This document shows positions 47,632 to 57,934 of a stretch of DNA of 64,000 bases, piece by piece; the stretch's first letter is position 1, and each line of letters begins with the position of its first letter. The notes under the pieces were generated by a model. That model had not been told where the DNA came from. It was given only the letters and a program-made list of their open reading frames with translations, and searched no databases. The DNA comes from JAOUEA01 sp963797635 (GTDB lineage Bacteria; Actinomycetota; UBA4738; HRBIN12). The translations under genes and the position numbers were made by a program. Location: contig CAWCPZ010000009.1 in the NCBI GenBank assembly GCA_963797635.1, forward strand, positions 197,195 to 261,194. Direction: 5' to 3'.

Positions 47632-47821
47632 GAGCACGTGGCGCGAGCGTGAGCACCGCGCTCGTTGCGGCGGTGAGCGCTCGACGGACCCGGCCCGGCG
47701 GCTTCGGCAGGAACCGCGACTCCCGATAGCCCCACCGGCTCATCGTGCCCCTGGGCGCTGATCCCAACTTCCAGTCGTTCAACTCGATCCACTCCTCGTG
47801 GTCTTCGCGTTCGAACACCAC
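47561..47821 (-). CDS. Possible small basic protein (C-terminal limit uncertain)
   Basis: Starts with a GTG pair at 47821. The first 48 residues (MVFEREDHEEWIELNDWK ... SRFLPKPPGRVRR) look coding, being rich in Glu and Trp with normal codon use, but the remainder overlaps the end of the LuxR gene on the other strand and looks like shadow sequence. The true end may be near 47640 after an undetected shift. Function unknown. Confidence 0.3.
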   Translation of the reverse strand: MVFEREDHEEWIELNDWKLGSAPRGTMSRWGYRESRFLPKPPGRVRRALTAATSAVLTLAPRALTLATRAPRSSPPRRGRTRRAST

Positions 47822-47946
47822 GTTGGAGCTCAGGAGCTAGCGGGACATCGGGGAGCGCCTCAGATACCTCCTCAGATTTTCCAGGTGGAGGCGTTGCCAG
47901 GCAAGGAGTTCCCAGTCGCTGGAAGCGAGCCTCGAGTGCGTCGAGC

Positions 47947-50900
47947 CTAGCGCGATGCGTTCATCTCCTGCCACGTGCGCGGCAGGGCGTCGAGGACGAC
48001 ATCGAGCTCCTGCGCCATGGCATCGATCATCGCGGTGGCGTTCGACAGCTGCCCCTGTTTCGCGGCTTCCTCGACCGCACGGCTCCGATCGGACAGCGCC
48101 TGTGCGCCGAAGGTCGCCGCGTTCGACTTGAGGGTGTGCGCGGCACGGCGCACCTCCGCGTCGTCGCCCTGGTCCAGCCCGGCACGGGCCGCGGCGATCA
48201 GCGCCGGCGCATCGGTCGAGAACCCGTCGATCAGTTCCGCGACGAACTCGTCGTCGCCGACCCCCTCGGCGAGCCGCGCCAGCGCGTCGCGATCGATCGT
48301 TCCGTCACCGGGCAGATCCGGCGCCTGATCCGCGCGGCGCGGTGCCCGCTTGATCGCCGCGACCAGCTCCTCCACCCGGATCGGCTTGGTGAGGTAGTCA
48401 TCCATGCCGGCCTCGAGGCAGCGTTCGCGGTCGCCGCTCATCGCCTCGGCCGTCATCGCGACGATCCACGGCCGCTCGCCCTCGGGCCATCGCTCCATGA
48501 TCCGGCGCGTGGCCTCGAGCCCGTCCATCTCCGGCATCTGCACGTCGGACAGCAGCAGGTCGTAGGGCTGGAGCTCGAGCGCCTCCAGGGCCTCGACCCC
48601 GTTGCCGGCGATGTTCGCGCGATACCCGAGCTTCTCGAGCAGCCGGATCGCGAGCTTCTGGTTCACGACGTTGTCCTCGGCCAGCAGGATCCGGAGCGGG
48701 TGGTGCTCGGCGAGCGTCGGGTCGAACACCCCGGACTCGCCGTGCTCGTCGCCGTCGTCGGAACCCCCCAGCACCGTCGCCAGCGCTCCGTGCAGCGGCG
48801 AGGCCTTGATCGGCTTCGTCACCACGGCGTCGATGCCGGCGGCCGTCCACCGCGGGTCGGCGACGACGTCGTGCTGGTTCACCGAGGAGGCGAGCACGAT
48901 GGGCAGGCCCGGCCGGAGGGCGTGGATGCGCGCCGCGAGGTCGAGGCCGTCCGTATCGGGCATCAACATGTCGAGGACGGCGAGGTCGACCGGTTCGTCG
49001 TCGAGCGCCGCCAGCGCCGCCTCGGAGCCGGCGGCGACCACGGTCTGCATCCCCCACGCGGCCAGGAGCGCGCTCATCAGGCGGCGGTTCGTTTCGTTGT
49101 CGTCCACCACCAGCGCACGGCGGCCCTCGAACGACCCGTCGCGCCGCAGCGCCGTCGGCGTCATGTCCGTGGTTCCGGCCCGGAACGTGATGTGGAACGT
49201 GCTGCCCTCGCCGGGCACGCCCGTGCTCGTCGCCCAGGCCGTCCCGCCCATGAGCTCGGCGAGGCGGCGGCTGATCGCGAGCCCCAGCCCGGTCCCGCCG
49301 TAGCGCCGGCTCGTCGAGGCATCGACCTGGCTGAAGGACTGGAACAACGCGTCGATGCGGTCCGGCGGGATCCCGATGCCCGTGTCACGGACCGCGAGGT
49401 CGTACTCGATCGTGTCCGGCTCATCGGACACGGACGCGCTGGCCGAGAGCTCGATCTCCCCGGTCTCGGTGAACTTCACGGCGTTGTTCAACAGGTTCAG
49501 CAGGATCTGCCGGATCCTGCTCACGTCCCCGACGGCCGTCTCGGGCGTCCCCGGCTCGATGTCGTAGGTGACCTCGAGTCCCTTCTTCGTCGCACTCGGA
49601 CCGATCAGATCGACGACGGATTCGATGCACGCCCGCAGGTCGAACGGCGCTCGCTCGAGATCCATGCGCCCGGCCTCGATCTTCGAGAAGTCGAGGATGT
49701 CGTTGATGATCGACAGCAGCGCCTCACCGCTGTTCGCGACGGTCGAGGCGTAGTCCCGCTGCTCGGCATCGAGATCGGTCTCCAGCAGGAGGCCGCTCAT
49801 CCCGATGATCGCGTTCATCGGCGTCCGGATCTCGTGGCTGGTCGCCGCGAGGAACGCGCTCTTGGCGGCGTTCGCCTGCTCGGCGACCTCGCGCGCCTCC
49901 TCGGCCTCCTGGAACAGCCGCGCGTTCTGGATGGCGGCGCCCACGTTCGCGGCGATCGTGGAGAGCAACCGGGTCTCGGCCTCGCCGAAGAGGCCCCCGC
50001 GGTCCTTGCTCTGGACGCTGACCACGCCGATCGCCTGCGCTCCGACGACGATGGGCACGCCGAGGTAGGACCGGACGGGCGCACCGACCGTGCTGTCGAA
50101 GCCCTGGAACGCCTCCTCCCGGTTCAGCAGGAGCGGGGTCCCGTTCTCGAGGATCTGCGAGGTCAACCCGACGCCATAGGCGAGCGGTTCCTGCGGCTCC
50201 TGCAGCCCGTCTTCGCTGTAGTAGGCGAACTCGATCATGTCGGTGCGCTGATCGTGCAGGGCCACGTAGACGATGTCGGCCTCGAACGCCTCACGCAGCT
50301 GGTCGCCGAGGCGTTGGATCAGGACGTCGAGCCGCAGCTGCTCGGCGATCGCCTGGCCGACGTCGTTCACGATGGCCAGTTCGGCCGCGTGCTGACGCGT
50401 CTCCTCGAACAGCCGGGCGTTCTCGAGCGCGACGCTCAGGCTCCCCGCGAGGGTCGTGAGCAGGCGGACGTCGCTCTCGCTGAAGGCATGCTCGCGGTCG
50501 AGGTTCTGGAGCGAGATGACCCCGGTGGACCGGCCGCCGACGACGAGCGGAACCAAGACCCCGGACAACGGCGCCTCGCCTTGGAGCACGAGCGGCTGCC
50601 CGACCTCGGCCGTTCGCCCGGCGAAGTCCTCGTTCACCACGACGGTGGCCCTGGTCTCCAGCGCTTCCTTCCTGAAGCCCTCGATCGGGATCGGCTGGTC
50701 CTGGAACCGCACCCCACGCTCGATGATGTACGGGAAGTGGATCATCCCGGCATCGCTGTCGAGGATCCCGATGTCGACGACCTGGGCGTCGAAGATCTCC
50801 TGGAGGCGGTCACCGACCAGGTCGTACATCGCCTGGGTCTCGAGGTTCTCGGCCAGGCCGCGTTGCACGGTGTTGATCAGGGCCAGCTCGGCGTTCCGCT

Positions 50901-51961
50901 GCCGCGACTCCTCGAACAGCCGGGCGTTCTCGAGCGCGACGCTCAGGCTGCCCGCCAGGGTCGTGAGCAGGCGCGCATCGGCGTCGTTGAAGGCGTGCTC
51001 ATGGTCGAGGTTCTGCAGCGAGATCCTGCCCGTGGCTTCGCCGCCCACGACGCAGGGGCACGAACAAGACGGACTTGGCCATCTCGCCCGATCCGATCGC
51101 AGGCATCCCCATCGCCGCTGCCCGCTCCGCGACGCCTTCGTTGACCATGAGCGGTTCGCGCGTCTCGATCACCAGGCCGCTGAAGCCCGTCGCGGCCGCT
51201 TGTTGCTCGTCCTGGTAGCGGACGCCGCGCTCGATCGAGTAGGGGAAGTCCAACAGGCCCGTCTCGCGATCCAGCATGCCGATGTCGACGACCTGGGCGT
51301 CGAAGATCCCCTGGAGCCGGTCGCCCACGAGGTCGTACATCGCCTGCATCTCGAGGTTCTCGGCGAGACCCCGTTGCACGTCGTTGATCAGCGCGAGCTC
51401 GGCGTTGCGCTGACGGGTCTCTTCGATGGCACGCGCCCGGCTCAGCGCGGCGCCGATGTGGTTCGCGACGAAGGTGAGGAGCTCCTTGTCCTCCTCGGAA
51501 TGGACGATGTCCTCGCGGTAGCTCTGGACGACGATCGCTCCGACGGTCCGGTCGTCGTCGCGGAGCGGGGCGCCGAGCCAGCTGACCGAAGGGCTCCCGA
51601 CGACGTCGACCTCACCACGACGCACCATGTCGTGCCACTGGTCCGTGGTGATCAACATCGGGGTGCCCCGTTTCAGCAGCAAGGCAGTCAGCCCGCGCGT
51701 ATCCCCCGTCCCGATCGGCTCCCAGACGCCGGGATCGGGGAAGTCGTCGTCGGCGACATCGACGACGAAGGGCCAGTTCATCGCCTGACGTTCTTCGTCG
51801 TACAGCGCGATGTAGAGGTTCTCGGCGTACATCAGCCCACCGACGATCTGGTGGATCTCGGCGTAGAACGCCGGCATGTCCTGCGCCGCGCTCGCCGTCT
51901 CGGCGATGCGGTACAGCGCGGACTGGACCTGCTGGGAACGCTCGAGCTCGGTGTCGGTCAC
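47947..51961 (-). CDS. Four-GAF hybrid histidine kinase (HisKA-HATPase-REC-REC-HPt), one frameshift
   Basis: GTG at 51961, overlapping the stop of the upstream receiver-cyclase gene (GTGA). About 1337 residues once a one-base insertion near 51055 is mended (VLFVPL joins VVGGEATGRISLQNL). Order: GAF1, then GAF2 and GAF3 that are near-copies joined by NAELALIN-x-VQRGLAENLE, GAF4, HisKA (SHEIRTPMNAIIGM), HATPase (GTGLGLAISRRLAELMGG), two receivers (LAVLDMLMP and LLSDVQMPEMDG), and an HPt domain (RRAAHTLKSNAATFG). It is a complete intramolecular phosphorelay, soluble, with GAF domains likely binding small molecules or responding to redox. Its output may be the coupled receiver-cyclase. Confidence 0.9.
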
Positions 51962-53046
51962 GAGGTCGGCGCCTCGGGCCGATCGGCGGTCCACAGCTTG
52001 AGCCGCGACTGCTTCCCGCGGATCTCGAACTCGTCGACGAACACCAGGTCGTCCGCGCCGGTCGTGAGGTTGGCGCGCGTCTGATCGGCCAGCAGGATCG
52101 AGTGCTTCGTCTGCTTCGTCAGCTGTTCGATCCGCGAGGCGGTGTTCACGGTGTCGCCGATCACGGTGTAGTCGATGCGCCGGTCGGAGCCGAGCGTGCC
52201 GGACATCACGCGCCCCGAGTTCAGGCCGATCCCCATCCGGAACCCGTCGTGCAGCCCTTCGGCGCGGAGCCAGTCGTTGAACCCACCGAGCCGCTCGGAG
52301 GCCATCTCGCGTGCCGCCGCCACCGCGCGATCGGCGTGATCGATGTTCTCGATCGGCGCGCCGAAGCAGGCCATGAGGCCGTCGCCGAGGTAGTCCACCA
52401 GCGTGCCGCCGTGGTCGAGGACGGCGTCGGCCATCGTCCCCAGGAATCGGTTGAGCACGTCGATGACCTGCTCGACGGGCCGGGACTCCGCGAACGTGGT
52501 GAACCCTCGCAGGTCGATGAACATCACGGTCGCCCACAGGCGCACGGCGCCGATCGACGGACGGCCGCCCGTCGCGGTGAGGAGCTCGGCCGCGATCGGC
52601 TCGGGCAGGAAGCGCGTGAAGACCTCCTTCACCCGCTGCTGTTCCAGGTCGTGGAGGCGCCGACGGTTGAGCCCCGATCCGATCCGCGCACGCAGGATCG
52701 CGGGATCGAACGGCTTGGGCAGGAAATCCTCCGCGCCGGCCTCGATGCACCGGACGATGGCGGCCGTGTCCTCGACCCCCGAGATCATGATCACCGGGAC
52801 GTGGCGGAGTCCCTCGTGGTCCTTGAGGCGCTCGAGCACCTCGATGCCGTCCAGGCCGGGCATCTCGACGTCGAGGAGCACCAGGTCGGGCGGCTCGGTC
52901 TCGAGCGCCGCGAGCGCGTCGAAGCCGTTCTCGAACTGGACCGTGCCGTGCCCGTCGTTCTCGAGATGCTTGGCGAGCAATCGGCGATTCAACGGATCGT
53001 CATCGACGATCGCGATCGTGGCGGGAGGCGTACCTGTACCGGCCAA
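51958..53046 (-). CDS. Receiver-class III nucleotide cyclase
   Basis: 362 residues from a TTG at 53046. An N-terminal receiver (phospho-Asp59 in LVLLDVEMPG, acidic DDD at 15-17, Lys in LPKPFD) is joined by a short helix to a class III cyclase domain (ATVMFIDLRGFTTFAE, GGTLVDYLGDGLMACFG, DYTVIGDTVNTASRIEQL). The metal Asp residues and the Asp of FIDLRG are present, so it should make cAMP or cGMP under phosphorylation control. The GTGA overlap with the hybrid kinase makes that kinase the likely phosphate donor. Confidence 0.9.
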   Translation of the reverse strand: MAGTGTPPATIAIVDDDPLNRRLLAKHLENDGHGTVQFENGFDALAALETEPPDLVLLDVEMPGLDGIEVLERLKDHEGLRHVPVIMISGVEDTAAIVRCIEAGAEDFLPKPFDPAILRARIGSGLNRRRLHDLEQQRVKEVFTRFLPEPIAAELLTATGGRPSIGAVRLWATVMFIDLRGFTTFAESRPVEQVIDVLNRFLGTMADAVLDHGGTLVDYLGDGLMACFGAPIENIDHADRAVAAAREMASERLGGFNDWLRAEGLHDGFRMGIGLNSGRVMSGTLGSDRRIDYTVIGDTVNTASRIEQLTKQTKHSILLADQTRANLTTGADDLVFVDEFEIRGKQSRLKLWTADRPEAPTS

Positions 53047-53147
53047 GCGGCTCCTCGGGGCGTCGGACCGGCGGGACGCCGGCGTGTGTTCGAACGCGTG
53101 GATTCTCTCACGCCGCGCAAGGGCCGAACGACCGAGATCCCCTGGAC

Positions 53148-54292
53148 CTACGCGGCAGGGACCTTCTTGTTGGGGTCGATGAACGGGAGCGTTGCGGTGG
53201 TGCCGACCGGGTGCCGTCGTCGGTCTCGACGTCGAGGCGGGTGCCGGGCTCGGCGAGCTCGATCGGCACCCAGACGTAGCCGATGTTCTTCTTCAGGCGG
53301 GGTGACCAGCACGCGTCGGTGACGTGGCCGACCGTCTCGTGGCCGTGCGCGACCGGCCAGTGCTGCGTGGGCTGGTCGACCGGATCGCCCTCGAGCTCGA
53401 TGCCGACGAGCTTGCGCGAGACGCCCTCGCGCCGGATGCGCTCGAGCGCCTCCTTGCCGATGTAGTCGGCCTCCTGGTCCTCGACCAGCCGCTCGAGCCC
53501 GGTGACCTCGAACGGGTTGTCGGTGAGGCCGATGTCGGAGCCCCAGTCGAAGATGCCGGCCTCGATGCGCCGGATGTCCGAGGAGGGCGTGACGCGGATG
53601 TTGTACGGCTTGCCGGCGTCCAGGATGCGCTCCCACAGGTCGTCGCCGCGGCTCGGGTCGCGCAGGTAGATCTCGTAGCCCACCACCGCGGTCCAGCCGG
53701 TGCGGCTGATCACGACCGGGATGCCGTCCAGGTCGGCCTCGTCGCACCAGTAGTACTTCATGTCCAGGATCCAGTCGCCGAACAGGTCGCGCATCGTCTC
53801 CTTGGCCTTCGGGCCCTGCACCTGCACCGGGTAGACGTCGGGGTGGCCGACCTGCACGTCGAGCCCGGAGTTGACCGCGACCCCCATCGCGTACAGGCCG
53901 GCGTCGGAGTCGGCGAGCGCGAGCCACCAGCGGTTCTCCTCGACGCGCAGCAGCACCGGGTCGTTCACGATGCCGCCGTCCTCGGCGGTCACCAGCATGT
54001 ACTTGCCCTGCTTCACGGCGCACTTCGTGAGGTCGCGGCAGGTGAGCAGGTTGGTGAACGCGCTCGCGTCGGGCCCGGTGATCTCGACGATGCGCTCGAC
54101 GCTCACGTCCCACAGGGTCACGTCGTTCACGAGCGCCCAGTACTCCTCGACGGGATCGCCGTAGGTGTTGGGGTGGTACATGTGCTGATAGACGTCGTAG
54201 GCGGAGCAGCCGGCGCGAAGGGTCGCCTCGAAGAACGGCGACTTGCGGTACCAGGGACCCCAGTTGAGCGTGGTGTGGTCGGGCAGCGGCAT
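53148..54292 (-). CDS. DmdA/GcvT-like THF-dependent methyltransferase, one frameshift near the end
   Basis: ATG at 54292 after GAGGAGGACGCGA. Residues such as MYHPNTYGDPVEEYW, DVSVERIVEITGPDA, DLTKCAVKQGKYM and GGIVNDPVLLRVEENRWW closely follow dimethylsulfoniopropionate demethylase DmdA and related aminomethyltransferase-fold O-/S-demethylases, more than glycine-cleavage GcvT. It would pass a methyl group to tetrahydrofolate. A G lost near 53210 disturbs the last 20 residues; the mended end is TLPFIDPNKKVPAA (stop at 53148). No GcvH, GcvP or FolD gene is nearby. Substrate not certain. Confidence 0.8.
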
Positions 54293-54330
54293 TCGCGTCC
54301 TCCTCGGCTGGGCTTGCGGTTGGCCGGAGT

Positions 54331-55797
54331 CTAGGGCGCCGCGTCGCCGCCGACCGCGCCCAGGTCGACCTCCGCGATGTCTGCCTCGTTGCAGAGCGCC
54401 CGCCACGCATCGGCGGTCAACTCCCCCGCCGCGAGCCGGGGCACGATCGAGAACATCTCGATGACGGTGCCGTCCCGGGTTGCGGTCACCGGGTCGCCGG
54501 GTGCCCCCGCGATCGACCAACCTCGCGAGGCGAGCAGGACCGTCAGGGCCAAACCGACGAGCGGTCCCCACGGCATCCCGCCGGCGCCGGGCGGAGCGGT
54601 TCCCGGATCCCAGCGCTGGTCGGGCAGCGATGCCGGCGTCACTCCGGCGAGTCCCTCCCGTGCGTCGCGGCATCGCTCTTCCCAGAACGGGAGCCACACC
54701 TTCGGTATGGCGTCGTCCCAGTCGATCGGTTGCAGCCCATCGACCCCCGTCATCCACTGGAACAGCGTCCCCTCGAGCCCGGGCACGTCGCTGATCAGCT
54801 CGATCGCAGATGGGTCCGGATCGGGTGCGGGTCTGTGGGGCGCCTCGTGCAACGCGGAGAGACGCACGTTCAAGGCCGGATGGCTGTCGTACGGCTCGGA
54901 GGACTCGGTCGCCGGCTCTCGCACCACCTCATCGAGCTCCCACGGCGTGCGCGTCTCGTCGGAGGAACCTCGAGAACCCGTCCGCGAGCGGTGGGCGGAA
55001 TCCGGCACCGACGGGGACCGCGACCTCCGAGTTCAGGTAGGTCTCGTAGATCGAGCCCCGCCACGTGGATCGTGACCAGGGCGCTCTCCATCGACGTGCC
55101 CCCGGCGATGCCGGCGGCCACGCGATCGGCCTCGAGCTCGTGCTGACGCGATTGGGCCTGCGTGAGCCGCATGTACATCTCCGCGTACCAGATGAACGGG
55201 AAGCGCATCCCCTGCGTCGTCCAGTGCACGCTCCCTTCGAGCGTGTGGATCGTTCGCCCGATGCCTTCGCGCGTGCGGTAGATCACGGAGGAGAGCCTCG
55301 TCTCACCGCCCACGTAGTGACCGAACTCATGGGCGATCACGCCCCGCAGCTCCGAGACCGTCAGCACCGCGATCAGCGGCAGCCCGAGCATCATGACCGG
55401 CCGCGAGCCGATGCCCATCCAGCCACCGACGTGATCAACCGCCGCGTTCACGTCGGCCACGACGTACACGTCGTGCGGCATGCGGCTGTTCGTCGCCTCG
55501 GCCACCGCTCGGATCTCATCGAACAACTGCGGCTGCTCTTCGGGGGTGACGCGCGGTCCCGGCTCGGCGAACGGCCGGGGTCGCGGCACGATCCCGACGA
55601 TGATCGTGACGATGCCGATCGCGGCGGCGACCAGGACCACGTCCCGGGAGACGCACGTCGGTCTTCACCTCGAAGACGATGATCGATGCGAGCCCGGCCA
55701 CGATCACCAGCGCCAACAGGTAGAAGCCGGCCATCAGGGCGAGCGGGAGCGCTGCCCGCATCGTGCGCGAGATCCTGCCCCGCCGCCCGGCGCTCAT
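54331..55797 (-). pseudogene. M48-family membrane metalloprotease, frameshifted
   Basis: ATG at 55797 (MSAGRRGRISRTMRAALPL). Two membrane helices come first (ALMAGFYLLALVIVAGLASI and, after a G lost near 55650, VLVAAAIGIVTIIVGIV). The M48 site HEFGHYVGGE and the third ligand region RQHELEADRVAA follow. Shifts near 55050 and 54970 lead to the C-terminal part with SHPALNVRLSALHEAP and a final helix (GPLVGLALTVLLASRGW). Such Ste24/HtpX-like proteases degrade membrane or misfolded proteins with the active site facing the cytosol. The gene lies 38 bases upstream of the DmdA-like gene on the same strand. Confidence 0.7.
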
Positions 55798-55871
55798 GGC
55801 AGGAATCATGCTCGCCGTCGCTCCCGGAGCGATAGCCCCCTCGCGACGTGCCCACCCACTACGCTGACCCG

Positions 55872-56843
55872 ATGACGACGCAGGAGAAGGACCTCGACGG
55901 GCTCGTCGCGGGCGTCGACCTGGGCGGCACGAAGATCCAGACGATCGTGGCGCACGGCGACGAGATCGTGGGCCAGGCGCGCGTGCCCACGCCCGAGGAC
56001 GGCGCCGACGCGGTCGTCGCGTCGGTCCTCGAGACGATCCGCGTCGCCATGGACGCGTCGGGCGCCGACCCCTCCTCGCTCCGAGCGGTGGGCGTCGGCG
56101 CACCGGGCCGCGCGCACGAGGGCGTCATCTCACGCAGCCCCAACATCCCGGGCATGCACGACCCGTTCCCCCTGGGACCCCGGATCTCCGTCGAGCTCGG
56201 CGGCGTGCCGGTCGAGGTCGACAACGACGTCAGCGTCGCGATGAGGGGCGAGGTCGAGCGCGGCGCCGGCCGTCCGTTCTCCAGCATGTTCGGCGTCTTC
56301 GTGGGCACCGGCGTGGGCGGCGGCATCGTCATGGACCGCCAGGTCTGGCGCGGTCGCGGGGCCGCCGCCGAGATCGGGCACATGATCGTGAAGCCCGACG
56401 GCCGGCCGTGCGGGTGCGGCGGCCGGGGTCACCTCGAGTCCTACGCGGGCCGCGCGAGCATGCAGGCCAGGGCCGAGCACCTCGTCGCCGAAGGCGAGCA
56501 CACCGACCTGTTCCACCTGATGGCCAAGCACGGCCGCGACCGCATGACCTCGGGCATCATCGAACGCGCCCTCGAGCACGGCGACCACATGACGAAGCGC
56601 CTGATGGAACAGGCGGTGTGGGCCCTCGGGATCGCCCTCGCCTCGACCCAGAACCTGCTCGACGTCGAGGCCGTGATCATCGGCGGCGGCCTCGCGGAGC
56701 GGTTCGGCAAGCCCTGGGTCGACGAGATCGCCGCGCAGATGCAACCGCTCCTGTTCTCCCCCGACCACCCGCCCGCGGTGCTGCCCGCGGAGCTCGGCGA
56801 TCTGTCCGGCGCGATGGGCGCCGTGGTGCTCGCCGGCGGCTGA
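55872..56843 (+). CDS. ROK-family sugar kinase (glucokinase-like)
   Basis: 323 residues from the ATG at 55872. ATP site DLGGTKIQTIVA, catalytic region VEVDNDVSVAMRGE, GTGVGGGIVM, and the ROK zinc segment CGCGGRGHLE, in which the usual third Cys is His. It would phosphorylate glucose or another hexose with ATP in the cytoplasm. There is no HTH, so it is a kinase rather than a NagC-type repressor. A GH15 glucoamylase/trehalase at 34.9 kb could supply glucose. Confidence 0.88.
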   Translation: MTTQEKDLDGLVAGVDLGGTKIQTIVAHGDEIVGQARVPTPEDGADAVVASVLETIRVAMDASGADPSSLRAVGVGAPGRAHEGVISRSPNIPGMHDPFPLGPRISVELGGVPVEVDNDVSVAMRGEVERGAGRPFSSMFGVFVGTGVGGGIVMDRQVWRGRGAAAEIGHMIVKPDGRPCGCGGRGHLESYAGRASMQARAEHLVAEGEHTDLFHLMAKHGRDRMTSGIIERALEHGDHMTKRLMEQAVWALGIALASTQNLLDVEAVIIGGGLAERFGKPWVDEIAAQMQPLLFSPDHPPAVLPAELGDLSGAMGAVVLAGG

Positions 56844-56942
56844 CGCTCGAGAATCCGATCCACGCTCAAGGACCCGGCCCATCGTGACGACCGTTCCTAT
56901 CAAGAGGAACCGCATCGCCGGAACGTCGACCGAGGTGCAGCC

Positions 56943-57386
56943 ATGAAGCCCGATCTTCCCGAGGACCCTGCCGACACCGCGTCGGCGCACCCAGGGGTGC
57001 TCGACGACCCGATCCGCATACTGATCGCCGACGACGACGAGCAGACCACGCTCGTCCTGAGCGAGAGCCTCCCCGCGTTCGGCTTCGAGGTCGTGGGGAG
57101 CGCCCACAGCGGCGCCGAGGCCGGCGACAAGGTCGCGGCCCTGCATCCCGAGGTCGTCCTGATGGACCTGCGGATGCCCGGGGTCGACGGCATCGAGGCC
57201 ACCGTGCAGATCAAGGCACGAGAGCCCAAGACCCAGGTCGTGATCCTCACCGCCCATCCCGGCGATCACGCTCGCGACCTCGCCGAGTTCATGGGCGCCG
57301 ACGACCTCCTCGAGAAGAACGCACCGCTCGAGAAGATCGCGTCGCGCCTGCGTGCGGCCGCGCTCGCCTACCGCACCTCCGAGTAG
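56943..57386 (+). CDS. Single-domain response regulator
   Basis: 147 residues. A 20-residue acidic lead precedes a receiver domain (acidic DDD at 30-32, phospho-Asp75 in VVLMDLRMPG, Thr in VVILTAHPG, Lys in LLEKNAPLE). It ends a few residues after the receiver with no DNA-binding domain, so it acts as a phosphate-carrying or protein-binding output. The hybrid kinase at 48-52 kb with its HPt domain is a candidate phosphodonor. Convergent with the YtfJ-like gene. Confidence 0.88.
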   Translation: MKPDLPEDPADTASAHPGVLDDPIRILIADDDEQTTLVLSESLPAFGFEVVGSAHSGAEAGDKVAALHPEVVLMDLRMPGVDGIEATVQIKAREPKTQVVILTAHPGDHARDLAEFMGADDLLEKNAPLEKIASRLRAAALAYRTSE

Positions 57387-57422
57387 CTGAGGTTCACCGG
57401 CCGTCATCCTTGCCGGCGATCG

Positions 57423-57791
57423 TCAGTTCCCTGTGTTGGTGACCGTCCGAGCCTTGATCGCGGTGCGAGCGAGCAGCAACGCGGCGCCCACCACGATCGC
57501 GGCGCCGATGACGATCTTGTTCGGGTCGATGGCCGGACGCCAGTCGACCTCGTCGCCGTGGATCACGTACGCGCCGGCCGGACGAGCGTTCAATCCGAAG
57601 CCGCTGCCACTTCCGCTGCCTTCGCCCTCCGGGCCCGTGCCCCCGCCCCCGCCGGCCCCGCCCTGCACCCGAGCCGCGGGGATGACGGTAACGCCGTTCT
57701 TCTCGTATGGGTCACCGAATACGCGTCGGACGGTGAGCGCATCCTTCGCCTGCTCGATGGTGCGCTGCACGTCAGTCAGTTGCTCTGCCAT
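57423..57791 (-). CDS. YtfJ/GerW-like protein with C-terminal membrane helix
   Basis: 122 residues from the ATG at 57791, preceded by GATAGGAGGCCATCCG. The pattern NGVTVIPAARVQGGAGGGGG, then GFGLNARPAGAYVI and VDWRPAIDPNK is that of the spore protein YtfJ/GerW family, which is also widespread in non-sporulating actinobacteria. A hydrophobic segment near the end (VIGAAIVVGAALLLARTAI) gives a membrane anchor, which most members lack. Role outside sporulation unknown. Confidence 0.75.
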   Translation of the reverse strand: MAEQLTDVQRTIEQAKDALTVRRVFGDPYEKNGVTVIPAARVQGGAGGGGGTGPEGEGSGSGSGFGLNARPAGAYVIHGDEVDWRPAIDPNKIVIGAAIVVGAALLLARTAIKARTVTNTGN

Positions 57792-57934
57792 CGGATGGCC
57801 TCCTATCACTGGACGACACCCCCAGCACACCACATCCTTGAGACCGTGCGCGCGCTGAGAGACCCGTCCATCAGGGGCCGTTCGGGCGGACAGCGCGTGG
57901 TTGACTGGCCGGATAATGGAATGTGGAGGGGAGC

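Noticed and set aside
48136..51144. A 1002-residue open frame on the plus strand opposite the hybrid kinase
   Set aside because: It is a shadow of the kinase gene: composition is Arg/Gly/His-rich with no domain, and the opposite strand has full, ordered kinase domains.
47947..53046. A new type of cyclic-nucleotide defence (CBASS/Pycsar-like) system
   Set aside because: The cyclase is a receiver-linked class III enzyme with a kinase partner, and no toxic effector gene (TIR, nuclease or membrane pore) is adjacent; ordinary signalling explains it.
57590..57690. Low-complexity G/C runs as a possible structural or recombination element
   Set aside because: They encode the normal Gly-rich loop of the YtfJ-like protein.
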